From an uncultured Bacilli bacterium (GTDB lineage Bacteria; Bacillota_I; Bacilli_A; RF39; UBA660), in contig CANPXB010000002.1 of the NCBI GenBank assembly GCA_947585595.1, forward strand, positions 1 to 64,000: 64,000 bases of DNA, written 5' to 3'. A model generated the notes under the pieces. It was not told the DNA's origin, ran no database searches, and worked only from the letters and a program-made list of their open reading frames with translations. A program made the translations under genes and the position numbers. Shown here in pieces: positions 24,251-33,980 of the stretch (position 1 is the stretch's first letter; every line of letters begins with the position of its first letter).

Positions 24251-24994
24251 CTATTTTCTTTCAAATTTAAGTTTAAAATCAAACACCTTTAGTTCATTAT
24301 TGATAATATATTTAATTCTAAGCGACAAATTATTTTCATCAATTTCTACATTTTCATTTTCAGTATCCAACTCAATGTTAATATTTTTTAAGAATTCATT
24401 TATACTTTTCGAATCATTACACCCATCAGAACGATAATTATAAACATTATTATCATTAGACACTAAAGATACATCTACATTATTAATCAATAATTCTTTG
24501 CTAGTACCTATATATTTTTCGTTATATACTAAATTGTTTATTATTACTATCTTTCTAAATTTATTAACCATAAAATATCCATCTAATATAAAATCTTTAT
24601 TATCAGAATGAATTTCATATATTTTATATTCATTTACTTTAAAAGAAAATAATGCAACTACAAAAATAAGGGTAATTAGCGTTAACATTATAGCACCACG
24701 CTTAATAAGTTTTGATTTAAAACTTGAATTATAATATTTAATGGCTTCTACTTCAGCTTTAACACCAGTTTTTAAATTATGTTCTTGACTTTGTCCGTTT
24801 AATAGTTCCGATAAAGAAATATCAAGAATCTTACACAATGGCTCTAATAACGAAATATCTGGTAAACTAACAGCACGTTCCCATTTAGAAATCAATGTAC
24901 GATCAACATCAAGCTTACTTGCCAGTTGCTCTTGAGTTAAATTATGTAATTTTCTTTGCTCAGCAATAAATTTACCCACTTTTACTTGATCCAT
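24251..24994 (-). CDS. XRE-type HTH regulator with TM helix and extracytoplasmic domain
   Basis: IAEQRKLHNLTQEQLASKLDVDRTLISKWERAVSLPDISLLEPL, then a TM segment. Confidence 0.8.
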   Translation of the reverse strand: MDQVKVGKFIAEQRKLHNLTQEQLASKLDVDRTLISKWERAVSLPDISLLEPLCKILDISLSELLNGQSQEHNLKTGVKAEVEAIKYYNSSFKSKLIKRGAIMLTLITLIFVVALFSFKVNEYKIYEIHSDNKDFILDGYFMVNKFRKIVIINNLVYNEKYIGTSKELLINNVDVSLVSNDNNVYNYRSDGCNDSKSINEFLKNINIELDTENENVEIDENNLSLRIKYIINNELKVFDFKLKFERK

Positions 24995-25022
24995 TTAATC
25001 ACCATCTTAAACATTGAATATT

Positions 25023-25361
25023 TTATTTATAAAACTCATCGATACTAATCTCAAAAACATCTGCTAATTTATAAAGATTATCACTACTAATATTTTTATA
25101 TTTATCATTAGCATTTTCTAATCTCTGATAATATTTATTAGATATTCCTAATATCGAAGAAATATTTATAGTACTATAAGAATTTTCAGTACCCTTTTTG
25201 TTATCATAAAGCTTTTTATATTCATCATAATGCTCTTTTCTAATTCTTTTAACGTTCATACAAATTCTTTTTCTGACTTCTACCAAGTTCCATTTTGATG
25301 ACTTTTCATACATTTCATAAATTTGAATTATTTTCAAAACAATCACCAAATTTATTATCAC
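25023..25361 (-). CDS. XRE-type HTH regulator
   Basis: SILGISNKYYQRLENANDKYKNISSDNLYKLADVFEISIDEF. Confidence 0.65.
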   Translation of the reverse strand: MIINLVIVLKIIQIYEMYEKSSKWNLVEVRKRICMNVKRIRKEHYDEYKKLYDNKKGTENSYSTINISSILGISNKYYQRLENANDKYKNISSDNLYKLADVFEISIDEFYK

Positions 25362-25555
25362 ATTGATAATATATAGTTTTGCCTATGTATAAGGACACTT
25401 TTTGCTATTTTATTCATTACTGCATAATAATAAAATTATTAATAGAATATTTGGTTTATAAGTTAAAATAAATAGTACAATAAATCATTAAAAATCTAAA
25501 TAAAAAATTCTTATTCGTGATATAATAAATATGAAACAATTATATTAAATGAGGA

Positions 25556-26206
25556 GTGTTTAATTTGAAAAAGAAAATTTTAATAGCATTAGGAATAATA
25601 GCAATAGTAGCAATAACAAGTTTTATATCTATTACAGTGTATAAAAACTATAATAGAAAAATTGATATTCGTGAAGCTAACAAAAGTTGGAATATTTATG
25701 ATGAAAACATTAATGATATCAAAGCTAATATGGATTCTATTATGGAACCAAATAAAGACTTTGATTGGGGAAAATTAAAAGATTTTGATATCAAAGATGA
25801 TGACTATGAACAAGCATTAGGAGAACTAGCTAGCGACATTAAATGGTGTTATATTGGATATACCGACGAAGGTGAATTTTATACTGATTCAAACCCTATA
25901 AGAAAATATAGAGATAAAAAATATATTACAAAAAAAGAATTAGAAACATTAAATTTCTATTCAAAAAGTGATAGCTGCTTAAATAGGTTTAATGGATTCT
26001 TTGGTGTGAAATTAAGTGATAACAAAGAATTAGAAGAAAGATTACAAAAGCACCTAAAAAATATAGATTTAAATAGTAAATCAAAATTATTTTCCTATTA
26101 TGACCAAGCTACTTATAATGAACTTTTAATGCGTAAAATAAATGAAGTTCAATTAGTAAAAGAAGCTAGTGATTTCTTAGTAGAAGAATACAATAATCTA
26201 AAATAA
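25556..26206 (+). CDS. Membrane-anchored hypothetical protein
   Basis: N-terminal TM; start probably TTG/ATG near MKKKILIALG with gaggag RBS. Confidence 0.6.
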   Translation: MFNLKKKILIALGIIAIVAITSFISITVYKNYNRKIDIREANKSWNIYDENINDIKANMDSIMEPNKDFDWGKLKDFDIKDDDYEQALGELASDIKWCYIGYTDEGEFYTDSNPIRKYRDKKYITKKELETLNFYSKSDSCLNRFNGFFGVKLSDNKELEERLQKHLKNIDLNSKSKLFSYYDQATYNELLMRKINEVQLVKEASDFLVEEYNNLK

Positions 26207-26330
26207 CTATCCATAAAAATTAATAATTAAATTCAAATATAAATATTTGTTTATGACATAGAATGAAATTTTTACATAGTTAGTAATGATTTTTTAAAAA
26301 AATATAAATTAAATAAAGAATATAAATTAA

Positions 26331-26367
26331 AAAAATAGAGTTCAAATAAAATAACTCTATTTTTTTA
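26331..26367. terminator. Rho-independent terminator
   Basis: AAAAATAGAGTT...AACTCTATTTTTTT. Confidence 0.75.
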
Positions 26368-26460
26368 AAAGCCAAAAAAGAAAGAATATTAAATAAAAAA
26401 ATATAACGCTTATATATTAGATTGTACAAATTGCCTAGGAAAATGATTATCTAAAATTAA

Positions 26461-26488
26461 TTTGAACTTAGTGCAGCATAAAGAAGTC
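26461..26488 (+). repeat. Internal att-like copy (tandem-integration scar)
   Basis: TTTGAACTTAGTGCAGCATAAAGAAGTC; 26/28 identical to 22114-22141. Confidence 0.7.
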
Positions 26489-26504
26489 ACCTATAAGTAA
26501 AATT

Positions 26505-27072
26505 TTACTTTAGAAATCTCTGAGGGACATCTTCTTTTTTTATTGTAGAAAATTCTTTTGAATCTAAATCAAATCTCACATAATTATCTCTATCGATTTC
26601 CTTATAATATACAAATTTATCATCTTTTCCTAATAAACTTATATTTCCATTGTAATGGTTATTAAATTCTTCTAAATTATCAATTACATTACCAGTAGTA
26701 CAATCATATATTTTCTTATCGCCAACTAACCATATCAGTTCATTATCCTTTAAAGCAATTACTTTTGAAATACCAATAAGATTCATACTATCAAAACTTG
26801 GTTTACTAATTTTTTTAAATTTATTGTTTTCAATCGGAATATACACATTATATATTGTTATTTCTGATCGTATTTTTATTATTATAAGCTATTACGCATT
26901 TTGAACTTTGAAGTGCAATATCTAAATCTTCTATAGACACAAGATCACTATTACTTTGCTCTTTATTATTTTGTTCTTTTGTATGTATACCTACAATTAC
27001 CATACCCATAACTATAATAACTATTATTACTACTAATCCAATTATTAATTTTAAATTTTTTTCATAAAACAT
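26505..27072 (-). pseudogene. Membrane-anchored hypothetical protein, apparently split by a +1/-1 frameshift (ORFs 26848-27072 and 26505-26846)
   Basis: The downstream frame reads open upstream of its GTG start (KIRSEITIYN-VYIPIENNKFKK) into the A/T-rich AATAATAAAAAT tract where the first ORF ends. Confidence 0.5.
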
Positions 27073-27100
27073 ACTCCTTTGATATATTTTATCGGAAAAA

Positions 27101-27118
27101 GCAAACCATTTAGTTTGC
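27101..27118. terminator. Hairpin terminator downstream of the RhuM gene
   Basis: GCAAAC CATTTA GTTTGC preceded by an A-run (T-run on the minus strand). Confidence 0.6.
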
Positions 27119-28104
27119 TAATTAGTACCTATCTTTTCAACTTCTTTATTTAATATATCTAAATAATCTTTTTCGGCTATCGTTAAATGAGTAGCCATAT
27201 ATTTATCATATTATTCATGAGCCTTTTTTAAAGCTTGCTCATGAGAAATAACTCCTTTAGAATTAAGAATATCTTTTCTTGTCATTTTCAAAAATGAATC
27301 TAGTTCATTAATCCAATCTTGCATTGTCATAGTTCTTCTTTCTAAAGCATTAATTTCTGCAATATCTAAATAAGCAGATACCATTCTATTTAAAATATTT
27401 AATTCATCCTCTGTTAAATAATTTTTGGCAACCTCTGTTTCACTTCTAGTCGGATAGTCACCCTTAAAATTTGTAAGTCCTAAATAATCTTTTTCAGAAT
27501 CAGCTCTTGTAAAGATAATTTCAGCAGCGGTTTGATGAGAAACAGCATAATGCATTTTATTTTGAATTGTTTTAAAAAACTGAACCGAAAGATTATTTTT
27601 TGGATCATAATCTACACTTGTTGCATAAAGATCTAATACCTTACGCCAAAATACTTTTTCTGATGATCTAATATCACGAATTCTTGCTAATAATTCTTCA
27701 AAATACGGATTTGTTCCATTATTTTTTAATTTTTCATCATTAAGAGCAAATCCTTTTATCATATATTCTTTTAGTACTTTAGTCGCCCATATTCTAAACT
27801 CCGTCGCTTTTTTAGAATTTATACGATAACCAACTGCAATAATGGCATCTAAGTTATAATGTAAAACATTATATTTTTTCCCATCAGAAGCAGTTGTTAA
27901 GAATTTCTTAACAACTGAATCCTTTTGTAATTCACCATCTTCAAATATATTCTTTAAATGCATAGAAATATTATTTTTAGTTGTATCATAAAGATTAGCC
28001 ATTACATCTTGACTCATCCAAATAGTTTCATCTTCAATACTGACATCAACTCTTACATTTCCATCGCTAGATACATAAATAATCATATTGTTTTTCATAG
28101 CCAT
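27118..28104 (-). pseudogene. RhuM-family protein; full-length frame carries a premature in-frame TAA
   Basis: MIIYVSSDGNVRVDVSIEDETIWMSQDVMANLYDTTKNNISMHLKNIFEDGEL...; after ...KKAHE-stop the same frame continues YDKYMATHLTIAEKDYLDILNKEVEKIGTN-stop. Confidence 0.75.
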
Positions 28105-28178
28105 TACCTCCTATCACTTATATTATACTAAAAATAAGTGTTAATCTGTAATTTTTATGAAGCTAAATATATAATTAA

Positions 28179-29207
28179 CTAATCTACTTTCTCACTACTA
28201 TACCAATAATACTTACCATTTTTATCTTTTCTAAAAGTATGTTTATATAATCCACCTTTACTAAAGTCTTTAGTATTAGAATCTATCAACTTATCTTCAT
28301 CTACATGAGGTGAATCATAGTACTTTTTCCCATCGATATCATAAGTAATCATTATAAAACGATCATAAATTTCTATTGCATTACCCGCCATTTCAAAATG
28401 ATCATACATAGTTTCAAAATGTTCTGGAGAGGTATCTCCTCCTACCTCTCCATGACATAGGAAATTATCTTTTTCTTCCGAATACAAACAAACTCCCGTA
28501 ACTTCAATAGCAAAACTCTTTAATGGCATTACCTTATCATCACCAAATAATCTATGATAAGCTTTTTCTAATTTTTCTTTATCTACATCATAGAATCTCC
28601 ACTCTACAGGTGATCCTTCTACCAAAACTTCTGGATCTTTTAAACATATTGTTGATAATTCTTCATCATTAAAATAATAACTTTTTAAATCTTCACAAGA
28701 ACTTATATTAATACGTTTTGGATCTTTAATCGTTTTATATGCATAATATAATTTTGCTTCATCACTTAATTTCTCATACTCATTACCATTAGAATAAAAA
28801 TTATTACTAAAATTCATATATTTAGCAAAAGAAGGATATATATCTGAAGGAGTATATACTTCTATCATATCGTATAAACTTCTCGCTATATTATAATTAT
28901 GAATATAATAACAAACTAAGAATAATGGTGTTATACACAAAACTAAAATTATTAAAACAATATAACACTTTTTAAATTTTTTATTTTTATTAACAGAATC
29001 ACTACTTCCTAATAATAAGTCATCTACAGATACACCAAATATTTCACTTAATCTAACTAAAGTAGAGGAATCAGGTATCGTTTCTCCTCTTTCCCATTTA
29101 CTTACTGCTTGCCTACTAATGGGAATCATTTCTGCTAACTTACTTTGACTTAAACCCATCTTAGTTCTTAACTTTAAAATTAATTTACCAGTCTTTTTAT
29201 TATCCAT
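28179..29207 (-). CDS. XRE-type HTH regulator with TM helix and extracytoplasmic domain
   Basis: LRTKMGLSQSKLAEMIPISRQAVSKWERGETIPDSSTLVRLSEIFGVSVDDLL, TM, ~240-aa C-terminal domain. Confidence 0.8.
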   Translation of the reverse strand: MDNKKTGKLILKLRTKMGLSQSKLAEMIPISRQAVSKWERGETIPDSSTLVRLSEIFGVSVDDLLLGSSDSVNKNKKFKKCYIVLIILVLCITPLFLVCYYIHNYNIARSLYDMIEVYTPSDIYPSFAKYMNFSNNFYSNGNEYEKLSDEAKLYYAYKTIKDPKRINISSCEDLKSYYFNDEELSTICLKDPEVLVEGSPVEWRFYDVDKEKLEKAYHRLFGDDKVMPLKSFAIEVTGVCLYSEEKDNFLCHGEVGGDTSPEHFETMYDHFEMAGNAIEIYDRFIMITYDIDGKKYYDSPHVDEDKLIDSNTKDFSKGGLYKHTFRKDKNGKYYWYSSEKVD

Positions 29208-29290
29208 AAAATCCTCCTACATCTTTCATAACTAAAACTACTATAAAACAGTTAAAAAAGAAAGAACTTTTTAAGTTCCTCTAACTATTT

Positions 29291-30298
29291 TTATTTTAAA
29301 ACAACTTCATCAATATAAGAAGATAAATAATTCTCCTCTAATTTTAATCTCTTATTTTCAATAATAAAATTAGAAACAACCGGAATATTGATATTATCAC
29401 CTTTAACTTCAATATCATCTCTATAATAAGTCAATACATTACCATTTATTTCATATATACCAGTTGAACGTTCAATAGCATAGTAATCACCTTCATCTCT
29501 AACGTATACCTGCATTATTCCCTCAAATACCTTACTATCACTACTTATACCAGGCAAAAAAGCAATATGTATTTTTTCATCTTCATTTTCATAATGAAAA
29601 AATGCTAATAATTTACCTAGTTTTTTACCATACTCATTAATCTTTAACATATTACAATAATTTCCATATCTAACATCATAAGTTATAGTGTTATATAAAA
29701 TATGATTTTCTACTTGGTAATCTACTATTGTAATATTAGATTCTTTATCATAGTAATAAGCCGTATTATTACAAGTAATATGTTCTAATTTGTTAACATA
29801 ATTTTTCAATTCACTTTTTAATACATTACTACCCCTTAAACACTTAAAAGAGTAACTATTTTCATTATGTTTCATTAAGAATGAGAATTTAGGGACTCCT
29901 AAATTAATAGAATTATCATTACTACCATACTCTACTTGTATAATGTTGTATCCAAAAGGCAATAGCTTAAATAAAATAACTAATATTATCAAAATAATTG
30001 GTATAGCTAGTATAATATTTCTTCTATTTAATTGTTTTCTTATTTTAACTCTTTCTTCTTCTAATATCTTTTCAACCTTTATATTCTTTTTATTCTCAAT
30101 TTGCAATAACTCATAAATATCGGTATCTAATACTTCAGCTAATTTTTCTAAAATAGAAATATCTGGCAAACCTATTCCACGTTCCCATTTACTAACCGCT
30201 TTATCTGTAACAAATAATTTAGCTCCTAGTTCTTGTTGCGTTAAACCTTTCTTCTTTCTAAGAGCAGCAATATTCTTACCAATTTCATTCATATTCAT
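29291..30298 (-). CDS. XRE-type HTH regulator with TM helix and extracytoplasmic domain
   Basis: HTH almost identical to that of 30383-31066; different C-terminal domain. Confidence 0.8.
   Translation of the reverse strand: MNMNEIGKNIAALRKKKGLTQQELGAKLFVTDKAVSKWERGIGLPDISILEKLAEVLDTDIYELLQIENKKNIKVEKILEEERVKIRKQLNRRNIILAIPIILIILVILFKLLPFGYNIIQVEYGSNDNSINLGVPKFSFLMKHNENSYSFKCLRGSNVLKSELKNYVNKLEHITCNNTAYYYDKESNITIVDYQVENHILYNTITYDVRYGNYCNMLKINEYGKKLGKLLAFFHYENEDEKIHIAFLPGISSDSKVFEGIMQVYVRDEGDYYAIERSTGIYEINGNVLTYYRDDIEVKGDNINIPVVSNFIIENKRLKLEENYLSSYIDEVVLK
30050..30298. repeat. Direct repeat copy 1 (HTH-coding region); copy 2 at 30818-31066
   Basis: Offset of 768 bp with only scattered substitutions and no indel seen. 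Confidence 0.85.
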
Positions 30299-30382
30299 AA
30301 TGCCTCACCACTTTAATTATATAATAATGACTCTTTAATTCATCTCAACTTATAGTTTAGTAATAAAACATATAATACAATA

Positions 30383-31066
30383 CTATTCACATGTTGGACT
30401 TCCTTGTACTTGATCTAATCCTATTTTATCAGTTTCTTTTATTGCAAGAATTTCTGTACTATCAAAAATTTCATTAACATTATCTTCTTTAATTTCTTTA
30501 ATTCTTTTTAAAGTAAATTCGTAATTATTCCCTTCAACAAATTCATCTTCAGATAAGTTTTTATTTACTCTTATAGTTACCGCCTCTTCACAGTTAAATT
30601 CTCTAATAGTTAATAATAAATAATCTTCATCATTACTCTGTAATATGTTTTCTACTCTATATGTTTTTATGAACACACATTCCTTTAAATTATCAACTAC
30701 TTTTTCATTACTAGGTTTATAAATAATATTTTTAACTACTAAACCCATACTTACACACATCAAAACAAATAATAAAGCTATAACAATTTTAAGTAAAAAT
30801 TTCTTTTTAATTCTATATCTTTCTTCTTCTAATATCTTTTCAACCTTTATATTCTTTTTATTCTCAATTTGTAATAATTCATAAATATCGGTATCTAATA
30901 CTTCAGCTAATTTTTCTAAAATAGAAATATCTGGCAAACCTATTCCACGTTCCCATTTACTAACCGCTTTATCTGTAACAAATAATTTAGCTCCTAATTC
31001 TTGTTGCGTTAAACCTTTCTTTTTTCTAAGAGCAACAATATTCTTACCTACTTTATTAATATCCAT
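30383..31066 (-). CDS. XRE-type HTH regulator with TM helix and extracytoplasmic domain
   Basis: ALRKKKGLTQQELGAKLFVTDKAVSKWERGIGLPDISILEKLAEVLDTDIYELLQ, TM. Confidence 0.8.
   Translation of the reverse strand: MDINKVGKNIVALRKKKGLTQQELGAKLFVTDKAVSKWERGIGLPDISILEKLAEVLDTDIYELLQIENKKNIKVEKILEEERYRIKKKFLLKIVIALLFVLMCVSMGLVVKNIIYKPSNEKVVDNLKECVFIKTYRVENILQSNDEDYLLLTIREFNCEEAVTIRVNKNLSEDEFVEGNNYEFTLKRIKEIKEDNVNEIFDSTEILAIKETDKIGLDQVQGSPTCE
30818..31066. repeat. Direct repeat copy 2 (HTH-coding region)
   Basis: See 30050-30298. Confidence 0.85.
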
Positions 31067-31153
31067 AATGCCTCACCACCCTAATTATACAACATCTCTA
31101 AATAAACCTATCTCGACTTTTAGTTTACCAAAAGAAAAAAAGCACCTCAGTGC

Positions 31154-32185
31154 TTATTCAGTTATTTTTTTATACTTTTCTAATTGTTCATTCCATAAAG
31201 TATAGTTCTTTTCATCTTTATGACTCTTAAAATCATAATTATCATTTAAATATTTAACAAAGTAATCTGTTACTTTAGTTGCTCCATATAAATTTAAATG
31301 ATCTCCTCCATCGGAACTATCTTTAAGCCAATCAAAACTCATTTCATCTAATACTAAGTTAAAATCAATAAATTTTAAATTATTTTCTTTAGCATATTTA
31401 CTTATAGCATTAGATTTTTTATAACTCCAAGAATCAGCTGAAGGTAATTCAAATAAAATTAATTCTGTCTTATTCTCTTCACATAATTCTTTCATTTTAT
31501 CCAAATATACTTTAGTCTTCTCTGGTATTTCCGCAACTTCATCAGTATAAGCCATATAATCAGTATCATCAACATAAGGAATATTATATTTAACTAAATC
31601 CATTCCTTTTAAATAATCAGTATAATCATAAAAAGCATACTTAAAATCTTCCCTATTTAATTCATTATAACGACTGTGATAGGCGAATATTGGTAAGAAA
31701 TGAGATAACTTACTACCTACATTTCTTTTATAATTATGATCAAAAACCCCTTCAATCTTAGTTACACTAAAAGGCATATTATCATATACTTTATGATAAT
31801 TACCAATTGAAGCATTTGATTGAAAGAATACTTCATCAACATTAAAGAAAACTATTTTAGGACTCTGTGTCTTAAACATTTCTTCTAACAATGGATAAGC
31901 TATCCACATTCTTTGACCAGCGGAAACAAAGTTATAACTAGTAATCCCTGTCTCATCATATAAATGCATAGGTGAAACTCCACGATATACATCACTATTT
32001 CCAGTAAATACAACATCTAAAGAATTCTTATCTTCTTTATAAAATCCTTTAATTATATAACTCATTCGATTATCTTCATCTGTTAACCATTTAGGTATAA
32101 ATACTTTAGATGCACCCCATAAAATAACAAACAACATAATACAAGTTAAAACTAAAGTAATAATTAAATTCTTAACACTATCCAT
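31154..32185 (-). CDS. DltD-like / SGNH-type membrane-anchored protein
   Basis: N-terminal TM, VVFTGNSDVYRGVSP, DGGDHLNLYGATKVTDYF; last gene of a dlt-like operon. Confidence 0.7.
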   Translation of the reverse strand: MDSVKNLIITLVLTCIMLFVILWGASKVFIPKWLTDEDNRMSYIIKGFYKEDKNSLDVVFTGNSDVYRGVSPMHLYDETGITSYNFVSAGQRMWIAYPLLEEMFKTQSPKIVFFNVDEVFFQSNASIGNYHKVYDNMPFSVTKIEGVFDHNYKRNVGSKLSHFLPIFAYHSRYNELNREDFKYAFYDYTDYLKGMDLVKYNIPYVDDTDYMAYTDEVAEIPEKTKVYLDKMKELCEENKTELILFELPSADSWSYKKSNAISKYAKENNLKFIDFNLVLDEMSFDWLKDSSDGGDHLNLYGATKVTDYFVKYLNDNYDFKSHKDEKNYTLWNEQLEKYKKITE

Positions 32186-32193
32186 AATATCAC

Positions 32194-33750
32194 CTAGAAT
32201 GCTCCATATATGAAGTCAGCAGCATTATAACCTTCTCCATATATTCCAAACATAATTATTGTACATATTAATATGGTATAAACTATTGATCTTACAATTG
32301 GGTTATTAGTAAATCCTTTTTCTATATTAATTTTATTCTTTTCTTCTAAAATACCTACTAATAGAATAAATAAATTACTAATAATTAAAATAATAAAATC
32401 TATTCTAACAAGTCCATGATTTAATAAACCATTTCCTTTATGAAATATATTAACTAGCATTGTCCCAAATTCACTAATTGTACTAGCTCTAAATAAAGTC
32501 ATACCTATTATAACTAAGATACAAGTTCTAATTATTTGTAATCCTTTTAATAAATTACCTTGTATCTTTAACTTTTTAACTATCCAATCAGTAACCGGTT
32601 TAATAAGTAATCCTATCATCATTACAAGATAATAATACATACCATATAATAAATATTTAAAACTAGCACCATGCCATATACCATTAACTATCCAAACAAA
32701 TAATAAAGGAAAAGCTACCATAATAAATTTAGCTAAAAATGGCTTTAATTTCTCACGACTAAACTTACTTACTTTAGTATTCATCTTTGATAAAGATACA
32801 GGATAGAAAACATATTCTTTAATCCAAGCTCCAAGTGATATATGCCATCTTTGCCAAAACTCTTGAATACTCTTAGAAAAGAATGGTCTTTTAAAGTTAA
32901 GTGGTAATGGAATACTAAATAATAAAGATACTCCTCTTATTATATCTATACATCCACTAAATTCTGCATATATCTGAATAGTATATAAAATCATTGCTCC
33001 TACTACTGTAATACCACCCATATTACTACCAAATATTTGATTAACAAAAATACCAGCTCGATCAGCAATAACCATCTTTTTAAATAAACCATAAATAATT
33101 AAATCTAATCCAATAATAATATTATTTATTTTTAATTTATTATCTTCAAAGAAATTCTTACTTAATTCATTAAATCTAGTAAAAGGTCCTTCAGTAATCT
33201 TCGGAAAATACCATAAATATAAAGCTACTTTAAATATGTTCTTTTCTCCTTCATACTTAGATCTATATATATCTACAATATAACTTATTGCTTCTAAAGT
33301 ATAATAAGATACCCCTAATGGTAATAATATCTTACTTATTGTAAAACCTAAATCTATATTAACTAATCCTAATAAATTATTAATATTTTCAATTAAGAAT
33401 CCTGAATACTTAGTAACAATAATTCCTAATATATTAAAACATACTCCTAGTATGACAATTCTCTTTTTATCTTTTTTATATTTTTCTTTTAATTCATTCT
33501 TTTTTTCTTCTTTAAGTTTACTACTTTTTAAATCACTAATCTTCTTATTATATTTAGATAAACTTAAACCTATTAAGTATGTAATTATTGTACTTAAAAT
33601 AATAAATACTATTAATTTCTTACTAGATAAGTAATAAAAGATAATACTTCCTATTAATAAAACTATCCAACGATGTTTAGATGGGATTATATAATAAACT
33701 ACTAATAATCCTAAAACAAATACCAGAAAAGAAAAAGACAGAATAGACAT
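32194..33750 (-). CDS. MBOAT family O-acyltransferase (DltB-like)
   Basis: YYTLEAISYIVDIYR, GPFTRFNELS, FWQRWHISLGAWIKEYVFYPV, WHGASFKYLLYG. Confidence 0.9.
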   Translation of the reverse strand: MSILSFSFLVFVLGLLVVYYIIPSKHRWIVLLIGSIIFYYLSSKKLIVFIILSTIITYLIGLSLSKYNKKISDLKSSKLKEEKKNELKEKYKKDKKRIVILGVCFNILGIIVTKYSGFLIENINNLLGLVNIDLGFTISKILLPLGVSYYTLEAISYIVDIYRSKYEGEKNIFKVALYLWYFPKITEGPFTRFNELSKNFFEDNKLKINNIIIGLDLIIYGLFKKMVIADRAGIFVNQIFGSNMGGITVVGAMILYTIQIYAEFSGCIDIIRGVSLLFSIPLPLNFKRPFFSKSIQEFWQRWHISLGAWIKEYVFYPVSLSKMNTKVSKFSREKLKPFLAKFIMVAFPLLFVWIVNGIWHGASFKYLLYGMYYYLVMMIGLLIKPVTDWIVKKLKIQGNLLKGLQIIRTCILVIIGMTLFRASTISEFGTMLVNIFHKGNGLLNHGLVRIDFIILIISNLFILLVGILEEKNKINIEKGFTNNPIVRSIVYTILICTIIMFGIYGEGYNAADFIYGAF

Positions 33751-33980
33751 TAGCTATTCTTAATTCTTTCTATTGTTTTATATAATGTTTCTACAGTTTC
33801 AAAATTTTCTGGTACTATTTCAGCAACTGAAAAATCAATGCCAAATTCTTCATTAATATTAGCAATAATATTAATCATATCAAAAGAATCTATTAATCCT
33901 TCTTCAATCATATTTTTACTATTTTTAAAATCAACTCCCGGTTTTAAACTTTCTAATAATTTTAATAATTTTTCCATCAT
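33750..33980 (-). CDS. Acyl carrier protein (DltC-like)
   Basis: LIDSFDMINIIANINEEFGIDF: 4'-phosphopantetheine Ser motif. Confidence 0.85.
   Translation of the reverse strand: MMEKLLKLLESLKPGVDFKNSKNMIEEGLIDSFDMINIIANINEEFGIDFSVAEIVPENFETVETLYKTIERIKNS

Noticed and set aside
27118-28104. RhuM gene as toxin of a toxin-antitoxin pair
   Set aside because: No adjacent antitoxin-like partner, and the frame is truncated.
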